Counted from the stretch's first letter, positions 47,628 through 55,893 are shown. The stretch: DNA of 64,000 nucleotides from UBA7455 sp026713185 (GCA_963665785.1 OY762456.1:1054001-1118000); one strand, 5' to 3'. A program made the numbers and translations. Notes: a model not told the origin generated them from the sequence alone.

Positions 47628-48746
47628 CTAATGGTTGACCGAGGATTCACCGGTCCCGGGTTGGGCCGCGTTGTGAGGAGTCAGCGCAACCGTATTGGCA
47701 TCAATGTATTGAGCGTCAATACTGAAAGACGATTTCAAAACCTCGAACAGCGGCCCGGTATCACCGATGCGAAACAGCCCGTTGAATTCGAGAGTGTGCA
47801 ATTCAGGGTCTGTGACTACAATTTTAAGATTCGTGTGCCGGCTGACTTCCCTTATGACTTCAACCAGGGGTGTATCAGAAAAATCCAGCAATCCGTCCCG
47901 CCAGGCGAGTTTACGCTGTAACTCCTGCATGGAAATTGTTTCGGCGCCCTGTACCACCGGATCATCGGGCAGTGTTGTCTCGGCATCGATCACGATACGT
48001 TGTCCGGTTTCCAGCAGTATTGGAGGTGGCAGTAGCTGTTGCGCGGGTATGGTCGTTTTCGGTACCTGTAGAGGTTTCCCCGTATCCACCACCCTGACAC
48101 GGCCTTCGGTTACTGCAACCACCAGCGTGTCACGCTCCAGATGGACCACGAATGCCGTACCCACGGCTTCCACGCGTCTGATGCCCGCATCCACGATAAA
48201 GGGCCTGGCCTGATCCCGGGTCACATCGAATAATGCTTCGCCCTTCAGTAAGCGAACATCCCTGTAATTTTCGCCATAGGTCACTTCCAGCTGACTGTCC
48301 GTGTTCAAGGCAATCATGGAGCCGTCCGGTAGTTGCACTTCGCGCTGTTCTCCCACCGCGGTTGTAATCATCTGAGGCCACCTGGCGGTGGGAGGTTCAC
48401 TGTCACCCCGCAGCAGGACGAACCCCGCTACCAGCAAGGCAAGGCACGAAAAAGTGACAACCCAGGGCATCGGGATTTTTTCCATCAGGCCTTTAGCGAC
48501 GCTGCGTCTGTAATAGGTGTGAGAGGCTGCGTGCAACGATCCTGCCAGATTGGTCAGTACATTGAGATCTCCGGACAGTCGCGCCAGTTGCTGCAACTCA
48601 ATAGTGTGCTGAGGGCTGCGCTGCATCCACTCGCGCAGCGCTTCAAGGTCCGCATGGGTTGGATTGCCTTTATCAAGTTGCGCGATCCAGGCGCAGGCCT
48701 CTGCGCGGACCATCGAATCGGGTTGCTGTAAACGACGAATATTCAT
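47628..48746 (-). CDS. FecR-family anti-sigma regulator
   Basis: 372 residues. The N-terminal cytoplasmic DUF4880-like part has ACAWIAQLDKGNPTHADLEALREWMQ; the membrane segment is at about 94-112 (WVVTFSCLALLVAGFVLL); the periplasmic FecR domain is at about 128-225 (EVQLPDGSMIALNTDS, VEAVGTAFVVHL), followed by a C-terminal domain (RKLAWRDGLLDFSDTPLVEVI) that would bind the STN domain. It overlaps the sigma gene by 4 bp. Same role as the copy at 4563, but the sequences differ clearly, so the two systems are not a recent duplication. Confidence 0.9.
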   Translation of the reverse strand: MNIRRLQQPDSMVRAEACAWIAQLDKGNPTHADLEALREWMQRSPQHTIELQQLARLSGDLNVLTNLAGSLHAASHTYYRRSVAKGLMEKIPMPWVVTFSCLALLVAGFVLLRGDSEPPTARWPQMITTAVGEQREVQLPDGSMIALNTDSQLEVTYGENYRDVRLLKGEALFDVTRDQARPFIVDAGIRRVEAVGTAFVVHLERDTLVVAVTEGRVRVVDTGKPLQVPKTTIPAQQLLPPPILLETGQRIVIDAETTLPDDPVVQGAETISMQELQRKLAWRDGLLDFSDTPLVEVIREVSRHTNLKIVVTDPELHTLEFNGLFRIGDTGPLFEVLKSSFSIDAQYIDANTVALTPHNAAQPGTGESSVNH

Positions 48747-49327
48747 TTTCTCAGTGTTGTTCCCTGTTGCAGTTGATGTTCCCTTTTTTCCATCTCATCC
48801 ATGCAGCGTTTCAGCCCGGCCGCCACATGTTTTTCCACAGTACTTTCAGAGATCTTTAACCTTGTGGCGATGTCCCTTTGGCTGTAGCCAAATACTCTTT
48901 TCAAAATAAAGACCCTTTGGCACTGAGGCGGCAGTGTTGCCACTGATTCCGTAAAGAGCAGCAGGCGCTGTCTGTCATCCAGTGTGCGCCCCAGAGACGG
49001 CTCACCGGTGGCATAGTCGTCCGGTGAAAAGTCATCAATAAAATCGATCAGTGACCGGGACTCTTTCTCCAATTGTTTACGAACCACGTTACGTGCAACG
49101 CCGAACAGGAATGCTTCTGGAACATCGATAGTTCGTTGCCGCTCTGCTTTCAGTGCAAGAATTATCGTTTCCTGACAGATATCGTCTATATCGTTATCGT
49201 TCACGATCAGCCTGCGCACGAATGCCCGCAGTCGGGATTCGCAAGACCGGAATGCGTTAATGATAGCTACCATGCGCTGTTTGCCATAAGGTCCATAAAG
49301 TAAGTGCGATATGGGGCAAAAATCCAC
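48743..49327 (-). CDS. ECF (FecI-like) RNA polymerase sigma factor
   Basis: 194 residues; the real start may be Met19 (49273), which better matches family length. Region 2 about 30-90 (DIDDICQETIILALK, EAFLFGVARNVVRKQL). Region 4 about 122-178 (LPPQCQRVFILKRVFGYSQRDIATRLKISESTVEKHV). It is first in a minus-strand operon with FecR, STN receptor, SBP, dehydrogenase and the phosphotransferase-like gene. It should control that operon in response to the receptor's ligand. Divergent from the SyrB2-like gene. Confidence 0.9.
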   Translation of the reverse strand: MDFCPISHLLYGPYGKQRMVAIINAFRSCESRLRAFVRRLIVNDNDIDDICQETIILALKAERQRTIDVPEAFLFGVARNVVRKQLEKESRSLIDFIDDFSPDDYATGEPSLGRTLDDRQRLLLFTESVATLPPQCQRVFILKRVFGYSQRDIATRLKISESTVEKHVAAGLKRCMDEMEKREHQLQQGTTLRK

Positions 49328-49362
49328 TATAGTCTATAACAGGATACGGCTTTCTGTCGTGC

Positions 49363-49419
49363 ATGAAGGAGGAATACATAATGACTGTAGATAATTCCAA
49401 CCCCATGCAACAAAGCTGA
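49363..49419 (+). CDS. Possible leader peptide (18 or 12 codons)
   Basis: An in-frame micro-ORF, MKEEYIMTVDNSNPMQQS. The second ATG (49381) is preceded by a perfect AAGGAGG at 49366-49372 with an 8-nt spacer, the strongest ribosome binding site in this area. The ORF stops 6 bp before the ATG of the SyrB2-like gene. It may be a translational-coupling leader or a relic start. No known peptide family is recognised. Confidence 0.35.
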   Translation: MKEEYIMTVDNSNPMQQS

Positions 49420-49425
49420 GGAATC

Positions 49426-50088
49426 ATGTCAAAGGATCAATTACAAACAACAGGACTGACCGGTCCGTTTGAACTTGCCGACAAATCAGTTCTCAGTAAG
49501 TTGTCTGAGGAAGTTCTTGAACTGAACGCCTCAAAAAAAGACGATCGGCAGGTCAATCCGGCACTGATGGACCGACACCGCGATGTCTCCGTTATCAGGG
49601 AAATATTCTTTGACGACAATGTGCAGTCTGAACTCACCGGGTGTTTCGGTAACGATCTCATCCTGTGGCGATCCAACTTTCTAATAAACGACGAGCGTAC
49701 CAGAGAAGCTTCCTGGCAGCACTCGCGGACTTTTGAACAGGGTAATGCACCACTCGATATCTACAATACGGATAATCACTTCACTGTATTGCTGGCAGTC
49801 ACGGATATGGGTTTTGCATACATCAGGGGTTCCCATTTGCCGATCGAGGGATTTGACCGGGATCAGCTGGGGCGCCACATCAGTGAACTTCCTGCTAACG
49901 TCCAGGATAGCGCGACGGAAGAGGCACTCGACCGGGGGCAGTTTGTTCTTTTTCATTCTTCTTTACTGCATCGCAATCAGCCCATCATCAAGGGTACCCG
50001 TCCGGGCATCCTGATGGTGGGAAGGCTTGTGCGTACTGGCACCGATATACCTGGACGATTTTTGGGGGCTCAGGAGACACTGTCATGA
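49426..50088 (+). CDS. SyrB2/PhyH-like Fe(II)/2-oxoglutarate enzyme with altered metal motif
   Basis: 220 residues, start supported by GAGGA. From memory of SyrB2, the pattern is recognisable: DRHRD (49-53), NDLILWRSNF (76-85), WQHSRTF (97-103), GSH (135-137), GQFVLFHSSLLHRNQP (171-186; distal His182) and Arg200 at the 2OG position. SyrB2 has WHQADTF, where His and Ala are the HxA halogenase motif; here Gln98 and Ser100 align to them and a His sits one place later (His99). The protein is about 90 residues shorter than SyrB2. It may be a hydroxylase, a halogenase-like enzyme or an inactive relative. It is divergent from the sigma/FecR operon. Confidence 0.7.
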   Translation: MSKDQLQTTGLTGPFELADKSVLSKLSEEVLELNASKKDDRQVNPALMDRHRDVSVIREIFFDDNVQSELTGCFGNDLILWRSNFLINDERTREASWQHSRTFEQGNAPLDIYNTDNHFTVLLAVTDMGFAYIRGSHLPIEGFDRDQLGRHISELPANVQDSATEEALDRGQFVLFHSSLLHRNQPIIKGTRPGILMVGRLVRTGTDIPGRFLGAQETLS

Positions 50089-50250
50089 GTCAGAGTGAAA
50101 AATGGACCTGCCCCCTTTTTTTTCTGAGTGAAAAATGGACCTGACCCCTTTTTTTTCCGATATACCTGAACGTTTTTTGGGGGCTCAGGAGACACTGTCA
50201 TGAGTCAGAGTGAAAAATGGACCTGACCCCTTTTTTTTGACCCCTTTTTT
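50042..50250. repeat. Local duplication of a gene end built on GGGGTCAG repeats
   Basis: The last 47 bp of the SyrB2-like gene plus about 30 bp (from CCGATATACCTGGACG at 50042) recur from 50157 with few changes, 115 bp apart. Between and after them are copies of AAAAATGGACCTGACCCC at about 50095, 50130 and 50213. The array ends directly at the truncated SBP gene. Confidence 0.75.
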
Positions 50251-50260
50251 TTGCCCTTTT

Positions 50261-50383
50261 TTTGTTCGTATACTGACTGCTTGCCTGGCGGTGCTGCAGC
50301 CCTTACCCGCCTGCGCCAGTGATCGCCTGGAAAGGCTGGAATTCAAACACGGCATTGCGTTTTTCCACGAACTCAAGTATCCC
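50261..50383 (+). pseudogene. Truncated YejA-like solute-binding protein (N-terminus only)
   Basis: The frame reads a leader (ILTACLAVLQPLPACAS), then LERLEFKHGIAFFHELKYP, of which 16 residues are identical to the intact SBP at 42710. After this the similarity stops and the frame runs into the end of the opposite-strand fic gene (50401). The break marks a junction where the rest of the SBP gene was lost or replaced by the AT-richer island. Confidence 0.75.
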
Positions 50384-50400
50384 CCCGACTCCCCTTTACA

Positions 50401-51504
50401 CTATGCTCCCTGTTTGATAATCAACTCAACCAAAGGCTCGTTGATGTAAAAATTATTGCGTCCCAACTTATGTTTGCTTACAAAATCTTTTTCAGTCAAG
50501 GCTTCCAGGTATTTAGTGGCTGTAATACGACTGACTTCCAGCTGATCCATGACAAACTGTACTTTGGTATAAGGGTGGAAGAACAAATTATTCAGTAGTT
50601 CCTGTCTGTAAATCTTGGGTAACTCGGTACGCATACGTTGCTTGGTGGTCATTATCAGTTCACGCATCTGATGCACGAACTGAATCGACTCCATTGCAGT
50701 CACTTCTATGCCCTTCACGATATAACTTACCCAGCCAGCCCAATCTCCTTGCTCCCTGACTGATTGCAGGAGGCGATAGTAGTCATCTTTGGTTTCGACG
50801 ATGTAGCGACTCAGGTACAGAATTGGCAAATCCAGCAACTGGTTTTTTACCAGGTACAGAATATTGAGAATACGCCCGGTTCGGCCGTTACCATCGTAAA
50901 ACGGGTGAATACTTTCAAATTGATGGTGAATGATCGCCATCTTGATCAGTGGATCAAGCTCTGACAATGCGTCATCATTAATATATTCAACAAGGTTAGC
51001 CATTTGCGCCTGAATAGTATCGGGATGCTGCGGTGGTGTATAAATTACCTGCCCAGTGTTTGCGTTGCCAATGACCGTTCCTGGAATTTTTCGCAGGCCC
51101 GGCTTATTGGGCTCAACTGTTTCCTGCGTACTGAGTATGTCGTTTAAACGGATAAGACCCGATGCCCTGGTTTGCTGGTAGCTTCGCCATAAGGCCTGCT
51201 GGTAATTTTCAACTTCTTTAGTTGCCTGGTTGACTTGCTGACTGCCCAATACCTGTGACTGAAACAACTGATCGTGAGTGGTGAATATGTTTTCGATTGC
51301 CGAGCTATCCTTAGCTTCCTGCATGCTTAAGATAGAAATTAGAATAGCTTCATTCGGTATAGTTTTGGCAACGCCTTTCAACTCAGCCAAATAACGATGC
51401 GCACGGGCTAATTGTTTGAGCAACTTTACTGATTCTAAATTATTTTCATCAGCGATTGGCAGCAGGGCAAGATTGCTATCATTTGGATTGAGGCTGACTA
51501 CCAT
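50401..51504 (-). CDS. Fic-family protein (AMP transferase type)
   Basis: 367 residues. An N-terminal Fic_N part contains SSAIEN at 67-72, matching the (S/T)xxxE(G/N) inhibitory helix that blocks ATP. The Fic core has the complete catalytic motif HPFYDGNGRTGR at 200-211. The C-terminus looks like a winged helix (FVMDQLEVSRITATKYLEALTEKDFV). The fold transfers AMP or other groups to target proteins. Fused or C-terminal wHTH domains often mean autoregulation, and an array of TATGTATA-like sites lies just upstream. First gene of the island, end to end with the broken SBP. Confidence 0.92.
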   Translation of the reverse strand: MVVSLNPNDSNLALLPIADENNLESVKLLKQLARAHRYLAELKGVAKTIPNEAILISILSMQEAKDSSAIENIFTTHDQLFQSQVLGSQQVNQATKEVENYQQALWRSYQQTRASGLIRLNDILSTQETVEPNKPGLRKIPGTVIGNANTGQVIYTPPQHPDTIQAQMANLVEYINDDALSELDPLIKMAIIHHQFESIHPFYDGNGRTGRILNILYLVKNQLLDLPILYLSRYIVETKDDYYRLLQSVREQGDWAGWVSYIVKGIEVTAMESIQFVHQMRELIMTTKQRMRTELPKIYRQELLNNLFFHPYTKVQFVMDQLEVSRITATKYLEALTEKDFVSKHKLGRNNFYINEPLVELIIKQGA

Positions 51505-51520
51505 GTCAATTTCCGGTTGT

Positions 51521-51636
51521 TTGTATACATAATTGCCACAATATGTATATTTATTTGTTATTTGTATACATATTCATCAGTTTATGTATATTATTTTTAT
51601 ATTTCTATACATATTTTCTGTTTATGTATACAATTT
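51521..51636. promoter_or_regulatory. Six TATGTATA-type sites at 20-bp spacing upstream of fic
   Basis: TTGTATACAT (51521), ATATGTATAT (51541), TTGTATACAT (51561), TTATGTATAT (51581), TTCTATACAT (51603) and TTATGTATAC (51621) occur at 18-22 bp steps, centred on a palindromic GTATAC/TGTATA core. The spacing of two helical turns puts all sites on one DNA face. They lie between the fic start (51504) and the end of the preceding gene (51671). Likely a cooperative operator. Confidence 0.6.
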
Positions 51637-51670
51637 ACTATTTCCTGCGCAGATTAAACTGGCTGATTGA

Positions 51671-53224
51671 CTATTGGCTCAGAGACCAGTTGCCTGGCAA
51701 AGCCGCGACCTCGCCCTGGTAGGAGACCACACGGCCCAACGCGATTCCTATACCGCCACTTGCATTGTTCTTGCGGCCGCTGACCACTGCTTTCAAAGTG
51801 TGCCGGGTGTCTTCCATTCCAGTTACCCAGACAGCGGTGGACTGAGCGCAATTGTCCCATTGTGAATCGATATACAAGTCGCGACTCTGTACAAGCTTGC
51901 CATCGATGTATATATCCACGATGCCGTATTTGGAGTGAAGGCTTGCCTGCATATAGATACAGGATCCTGTGAAACCTGTTTCAATCGAATCACCCGGGGT
52001 CGATGAAAAAATGAGTTCATGCTTCTTCATCCAGGCCGGGTCATGGCGCCATTCTCCCTGAAATTTCAGCGCAGGATCATCCTCCTTGAATACATCTGAG
52101 AAACGGAAATCAATAAAGGATACTTCCCGTTCGCCGTCAAAGCTGTAGTGCTGCACAGCGATGGTTGCGGTCCTGTCTTCAATAGTACCGCCGCTTGTCT
52201 GGATATTATCCAACGCCAGCTTGTAACAGAGGTCGCTGGCCGAGTTAATCGATAACGAGGTGAAGTTGTAATCGCGGTCCATATACGGGTCGAGTTCGTC
52301 CTTGACGGTTTGTGGCAGGCCTTCGTAACCGATAATAGTGCCCATGACGCCACCGCAATTGCCCACATTGGAATCCGTATCCTGTCCGCAACGTGTGCAA
52401 ATGCTGATGGATTCCAGGTAATCACCCTTACCGTACAGCAAACCCATTACGATGTAGGCGCCATTAAAGTGACCCTGGATATTGAACAGACCCTTTTCGG
52501 TTCTTGCCCACGGACACAGGTCATGATTCCATTTTTCTTCAAGCTTTTGCCATGTCGTACGCCAATCGTCGGGACATTCTTTGTACCACGCCAGCAGGTC
52601 GTTCAACATCACACTGTAGTCGGCATCGACCGGAATCGTTTTTTGGGCCAATTTGATCATCCTGATCACGTCTTTTTCAATGAAGGCCGCCGAATAGAGT
52701 GCTGCCAGAAAGACACCGGCATAATAGCCTTCACCGTAATTCATCAGGTGTCCGACTCTGTCAGAAATATCTTGCGCTTGCTGCGGTAATCCCGGGCAAA
52801 TCAGACCGATAAAGTCGCATTCGATTTGAAAGTCGATATCATCGGCGTGGGGGTTATAGTACGGATGCCCGGACAGGCCTGGTGCAATTCCTTCCAAAAT
52901 ATTCTGTCGGGCTTGTCCGTTCGCGTGCCAGAGCATGAATTTGCTGTCCCGAAAGACTTTTGCGAAATCAACGATCGTAGCGTTTATCCCCTTGTCTCTC
53001 ATGACCTCAAGGAAGGCCATGTTCACGTAGAGGTCGTCCTCGTTGTGGAGCCACTTTGTTGGTGCTTCGGGCTGGATTTCCAGGCTGCCTTCGTAGATTT
53101 CACCCTGCGCGAGAAACTCCATCGGCTCACCCATCATGCATCCATACGACTTTCCGGTCCATCCCCCCTTGATTTTGTCCATTAATTCGGCTTTCGTTAA
53201 TTTGTGCAAAGAGTGAGTTTTCAC
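51671..53224 (-). CDS. ADP-ribosylglycohydrolase-family protein with C-terminal beta domain
   Basis: 517 residues from a GTG with AGGAGG 9 nt upstream. The N-terminal fold opens KIKGGWTGKSYGCMMGEPMEF; acidic metal ligands occur in HNEDD (60-64) and QDTDSN (281-286), near those of ARH/DraG enzymes although the first motif is not the usual T-DDT. From about 350 a beta-rich domain follows (YGIVDIYIDGKLVQSRDLYID), possibly carbohydrate- or ligand-binding. It may remove ADP-ribose or hydrolyse an N-glycosidic bond in a small molecule. It precedes fic on the same strand. Confidence 0.82.
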   Translation of the reverse strand: MKTHSLHKLTKAELMDKIKGGWTGKSYGCMMGEPMEFLAQGEIYEGSLEIQPEAPTKWLHNEDDLYVNMAFLEVMRDKGINATIVDFAKVFRDSKFMLWHANGQARQNILEGIAPGLSGHPYYNPHADDIDFQIECDFIGLICPGLPQQAQDISDRVGHLMNYGEGYYAGVFLAALYSAAFIEKDVIRMIKLAQKTIPVDADYSVMLNDLLAWYKECPDDWRTTWQKLEEKWNHDLCPWARTEKGLFNIQGHFNGAYIVMGLLYGKGDYLESISICTRCGQDTDSNVGNCGGVMGTIIGYEGLPQTVKDELDPYMDRDYNFTSLSINSASDLCYKLALDNIQTSGGTIEDRTATIAVQHYSFDGEREVSFIDFRFSDVFKEDDPALKFQGEWRHDPAWMKKHELIFSSTPGDSIETGFTGSCIYMQASLHSKYGIVDIYIDGKLVQSRDLYIDSQWDNCAQSTAVWVTGMEDTRHTLKAVVSGRKNNASGGIGIALGRVVSYQGEVAALPGNWSLSQ

Positions 53225-53684
53225 CAGGGCATTCCTCCTGACAATCGTCGGAAATTGGAAGACCGATCATTCGAGTCAGTCATACAGATTGTGAGCACCA
53301 TACCCCTTTTTATGCTAACAACTCCAGTTCGCATGGTTGCCCCGCTGCATTGACCAGAAGTCCGACTTGTATAATCCAGCCGGCTCTAGCAAGCAGGTCC
53401 TGTATCGGCTTGAACGCCATGTGTCGGTTGATTAATGTTGTGTGTCTTTATTGATCTTCCTGTACGGCCAGTTTTGCCAGTAAATTCTGCTGCCGTTGCA
53501 GTAGCTGAAGTCCTATGCCTACCTTACACATGGCGTCGAGTATTGATTTGCCCGTCAGTTCGAACGGGCTGGCAAGGCCGTCCTGTTGTAATTGATCGAT
53601 TGATATTGTTGTTACCTCAGAAAAGATTACGCAGCGTGACTTGAAAACTGCCTATTCGAATGGACTTTATTGTACTGATCTATT
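53225..53684. other. Intergenic region, nothing recognised
   Basis: 460 bp. It contains the AGGAGG ribosome binding site of the downstream minus-strand gene at its left end. I see no supported ORF, repeat or RNA. A 69-codon plus-strand frame has no ribosome binding site or domain. Confidence 0.5.
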
Positions 53685-54764
53685 CTATCGAAAAGGTTCA
53701 TCATCCTCGTCAATTTTACTCAAATCTTCTAATACGCTCTTTGACATGATGATCTTTCGTTTCTTCTTTAGCTTAACCACCTTGAGATCAAAATGATCCT
53801 GAATGTCCTGGTGATTTTCCGTAAGCCAGGATGTGGCTCGCTCTATCTCTCCTGCTAATAACTCTTCCAGCGTTGCAATATCGGCCATGAGTGGTTCGCA
53901 ATCGGATAAAAAATGTGTCCAGCGAATTTGCTTTAGCGTTTCCTCGTTAGCAAAAATGAAAAATCGGTGAGGATCATCATCCCAATTTTTATCATGTACA
54001 TAAACTGCGGGAGGTTGCTGGACATTCATTTCACTCAATGCCAGACAGCGCTCTTGCTGGTAGACGATCCAACGGCTTTTTAGTTCATCCAGTTGCGCTT
54101 CCTGTCCCAAGGCATCAATTTTTAAATCCCAAATAAACCCATCTTTTTCCTGTTTACCATGATTTTTGCCATCCACGTACTCATGGGGAATCAACTGGCG
54201 GATGGTTTCGAAGCCAGAAAATTCGATTTCATCGAGGAAATAGGTGGCCAGAGAGGTAAAGGTCGAATAATAGAATTGCCCTTTTATTAACAACCTTACC
54301 CATGAAGGGTGCCGGTAGGCATAGTAGCCACTGCCTTTGTAATCTGAAAATTCCCGCTTGCGGGTCTCTTCCTGAAACAGGTAATCAGCGTAGTCGTAAT
54401 CATGGATTGTCGGAAAGTCCAGCAGGCTTGTCTCCTCTGTCATGCACTCATTGAGATAGATGTAATCTTCACCAATACCTGTTGTCAGGAGCCTTGCCCA
54501 GTTAAGTTGGTTGAGATTGGAAAATGGAATATCGTTCCATATCTCATCAACCTCTTCTGTCGAGCACTTGATATCAAGTAGACTACCCAGCAGTACGCAT
54601 TGTATTTTGCGTTGTACTTCGTCGTTCATGGTTGCCCGAAAATATTCCTGCTCCTGAGCAGTCCAGGTGTAATAATGTGCATCCGCCATCATGAGTGCCT
54701 TGCGCGCAGCGGTCAGGATTTGATTTTTATCGAGATGGGCAAGCTTGTAGGTTGAATCCTTCAT
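53685..54764 (-). CDS. Protein of unknown function in defence-like island
   Basis: 359 residues, start supported by AGGAG 9 nt upstream. It is acidic and mostly helical by eye, rich in Trp, Tyr and Phe, with no signal peptide or membrane segment; a short basic patch KLKKKRKIIMSK precedes an acidic end (KIDEDDEPF). No catalytic motif is recognised. It stands between the ADP-ribosylglycohydrolase and the AbiE-like pair on the same strand but with gaps of 300-460 bp, so it may be transcribed alone. A new island protein is possible. Confidence 0.75.
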   Translation of the reverse strand: MKDSTYKLAHLDKNQILTAARKALMMADAHYYTWTAQEQEYFRATMNDEVQRKIQCVLLGSLLDIKCSTEEVDEIWNDIPFSNLNQLNWARLLTTGIGEDYIYLNECMTEETSLLDFPTIHDYDYADYLFQEETRKREFSDYKGSGYYAYRHPSWVRLLIKGQFYYSTFTSLATYFLDEIEFSGFETIRQLIPHEYVDGKNHGKQEKDGFIWDLKIDALGQEAQLDELKSRWIVYQQERCLALSEMNVQQPPAVYVHDKNWDDDPHRFFIFANEETLKQIRWTHFLSDCEPLMADIATLEELLAGEIERATSWLTENHQDIQDHFDLKVVKLKKKRKIIMSKSVLEDLSKIDEDDEPFR

Positions 54765-55065
54765 AGCCAGGAACTCCTTTTTCTTAAAAAATCAAATTGG
54801 GCATTGAGTGATCATCATAATGCCGCTGCCCGTTCTGCCAGAGCATCATCGAGCATCCAGAATTCTTCAACACCACCAATACTTACGGGTCAATGGCAGA
54901 GCCATCGATGTCAACGCAAAGTAGAAATGTCCACTTTTTCGATGTCTGTTAACCCCGGGTCAGCTCATCCCACCAGGATTGCTATTGTAAACTGCATTTT
55001 TGCATGTTTGCCAAAGTAAACGGAATCGGATTATTGGTGTTGGGGGGTTGGGGTGGTTTGTTGAT
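54765..55065. other. Intergenic region, nothing recognised
   Basis: 301 bp with the ribosome binding site of the downstream gene at the left end and a GGGGGTTGGGGTGG run near the right end. No gene or repeat supported. Confidence 0.45.
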
Positions 55066-55893
55066 TTATTCGCTACAACGTTCCACCAGGTACTGAACTC
55101 TCTCAAAGGCATCCCTTTTTGTTAGCTCCGCATCATACGTGTCGGTTATCTCAAGAAATTCTGTGATATGGGCAGGACCGACATGCTCTGGAGAATTAAA
55201 TTTATCTGAAAGTATGCCCAGAGCATCCTCAACCAGCTTATTCCCTTTAAACAACCTGAATGACTCAGCAATTTCATCAATTCCACCCGGAAAATATTGC
55301 AGACAATAATATATATCGTAAGGATCTTTTTGTTTCAGGCGGTCCCGCATGGCCATCGCTTTCATCACGATGAATGGGACTATGGCGGCAACACGTATAG
55401 TTGCGGTATCTTTCGCGCCTCCAGGGAGGTCCCCGGTTATCTTTACATACACCGGATCATCAAACGCCATATCTGCGCCGCGTGCTTTGCGTGGTCTTAC
55501 ATCCTGCACTTTTTGGGTTCTGCGGCTCTTGCCAGTACCGCCGTATTCACCAGAAAGTAAATCGACCTGAACAGTAATTGCATTACCGTCAATAACAAGA
55601 TTTCGTCGATATATAAATGGTTGCTCAGCGTCTTTACGATAATCTTGCTTTTCAAGTAATTTATGTATGGTTTGATAACCTGGTTCATCAAAACGACGAT
55701 GATCCAAAGCGAGGTCGATGTCTGTAGAACCGACGTGGTCTTCCTCTGCGCTCTTCACCAGATATCTAGGAACCATGCCGCCAATTAAGACAATATGATC
55801 GAGATATTCCCCGAGAATGCTAACAAGTTCCAGTAGCACTGACTCGGCAGCTTTCACCGCTAGTTCAGGATAGTCAACCTGCGTCACAGCCAT
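55066..55893 (-). CDS. AbiEii-like nucleotidyltransferase
   Basis: 275 residues. The nucleotidyltransferase core is visible: IGGMVPRYL (38-39 GG), STDIDLAL with Asp58 and Asp60, and QVDLLSG with Asp111 as third metal carboxylate. KQKDPYDIYYCL near 197 matches the conserved K-D-xYD segment of AbiEii-type proteins. In type IV systems AbiEii is the toxin and modifies tRNA or GTP-binding targets. Its start overlaps the upstream AbiEi-like gene by 10 bp, so the two form a pair. The family call is good; toxicity is inferred. Confidence 0.85.
   Translation of the reverse strand: MAVTQVDYPELAVKAAESVLLELVSILGEYLDHIVLIGGMVPRYLVKSAEEDHVGSTDIDLALDHRRFDEPGYQTIHKLLEKQDYRKDAEQPFIYRRNLVIDGNAITVQVDLLSGEYGGTGKSRRTQKVQDVRPRKARGADMAFDDPVYVKITGDLPGGAKDTATIRVAAIVPFIVMKAMAMRDRLKQKDPYDIYYCLQYFPGGIDEIAESFRLFKGNKLVEDALGILSDKFNSPEHVGPAHITEFLEITDTYDAELTKRDAFERVQYLVERCSE

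Noticed and set aside
51521..51636. Periodic array upstream of fic as a CRISPR
   Set aside because: The units are 10 bp at 20-bp spacing with no unique spacers and no cas genes; it looks like operator sites.
53435..53644. 69-codon frame in the gap right of the ADP-ribosylglycohydrolase gene
   Set aside because: No ribosome binding site, no recognisable sequence and an unbalanced composition.
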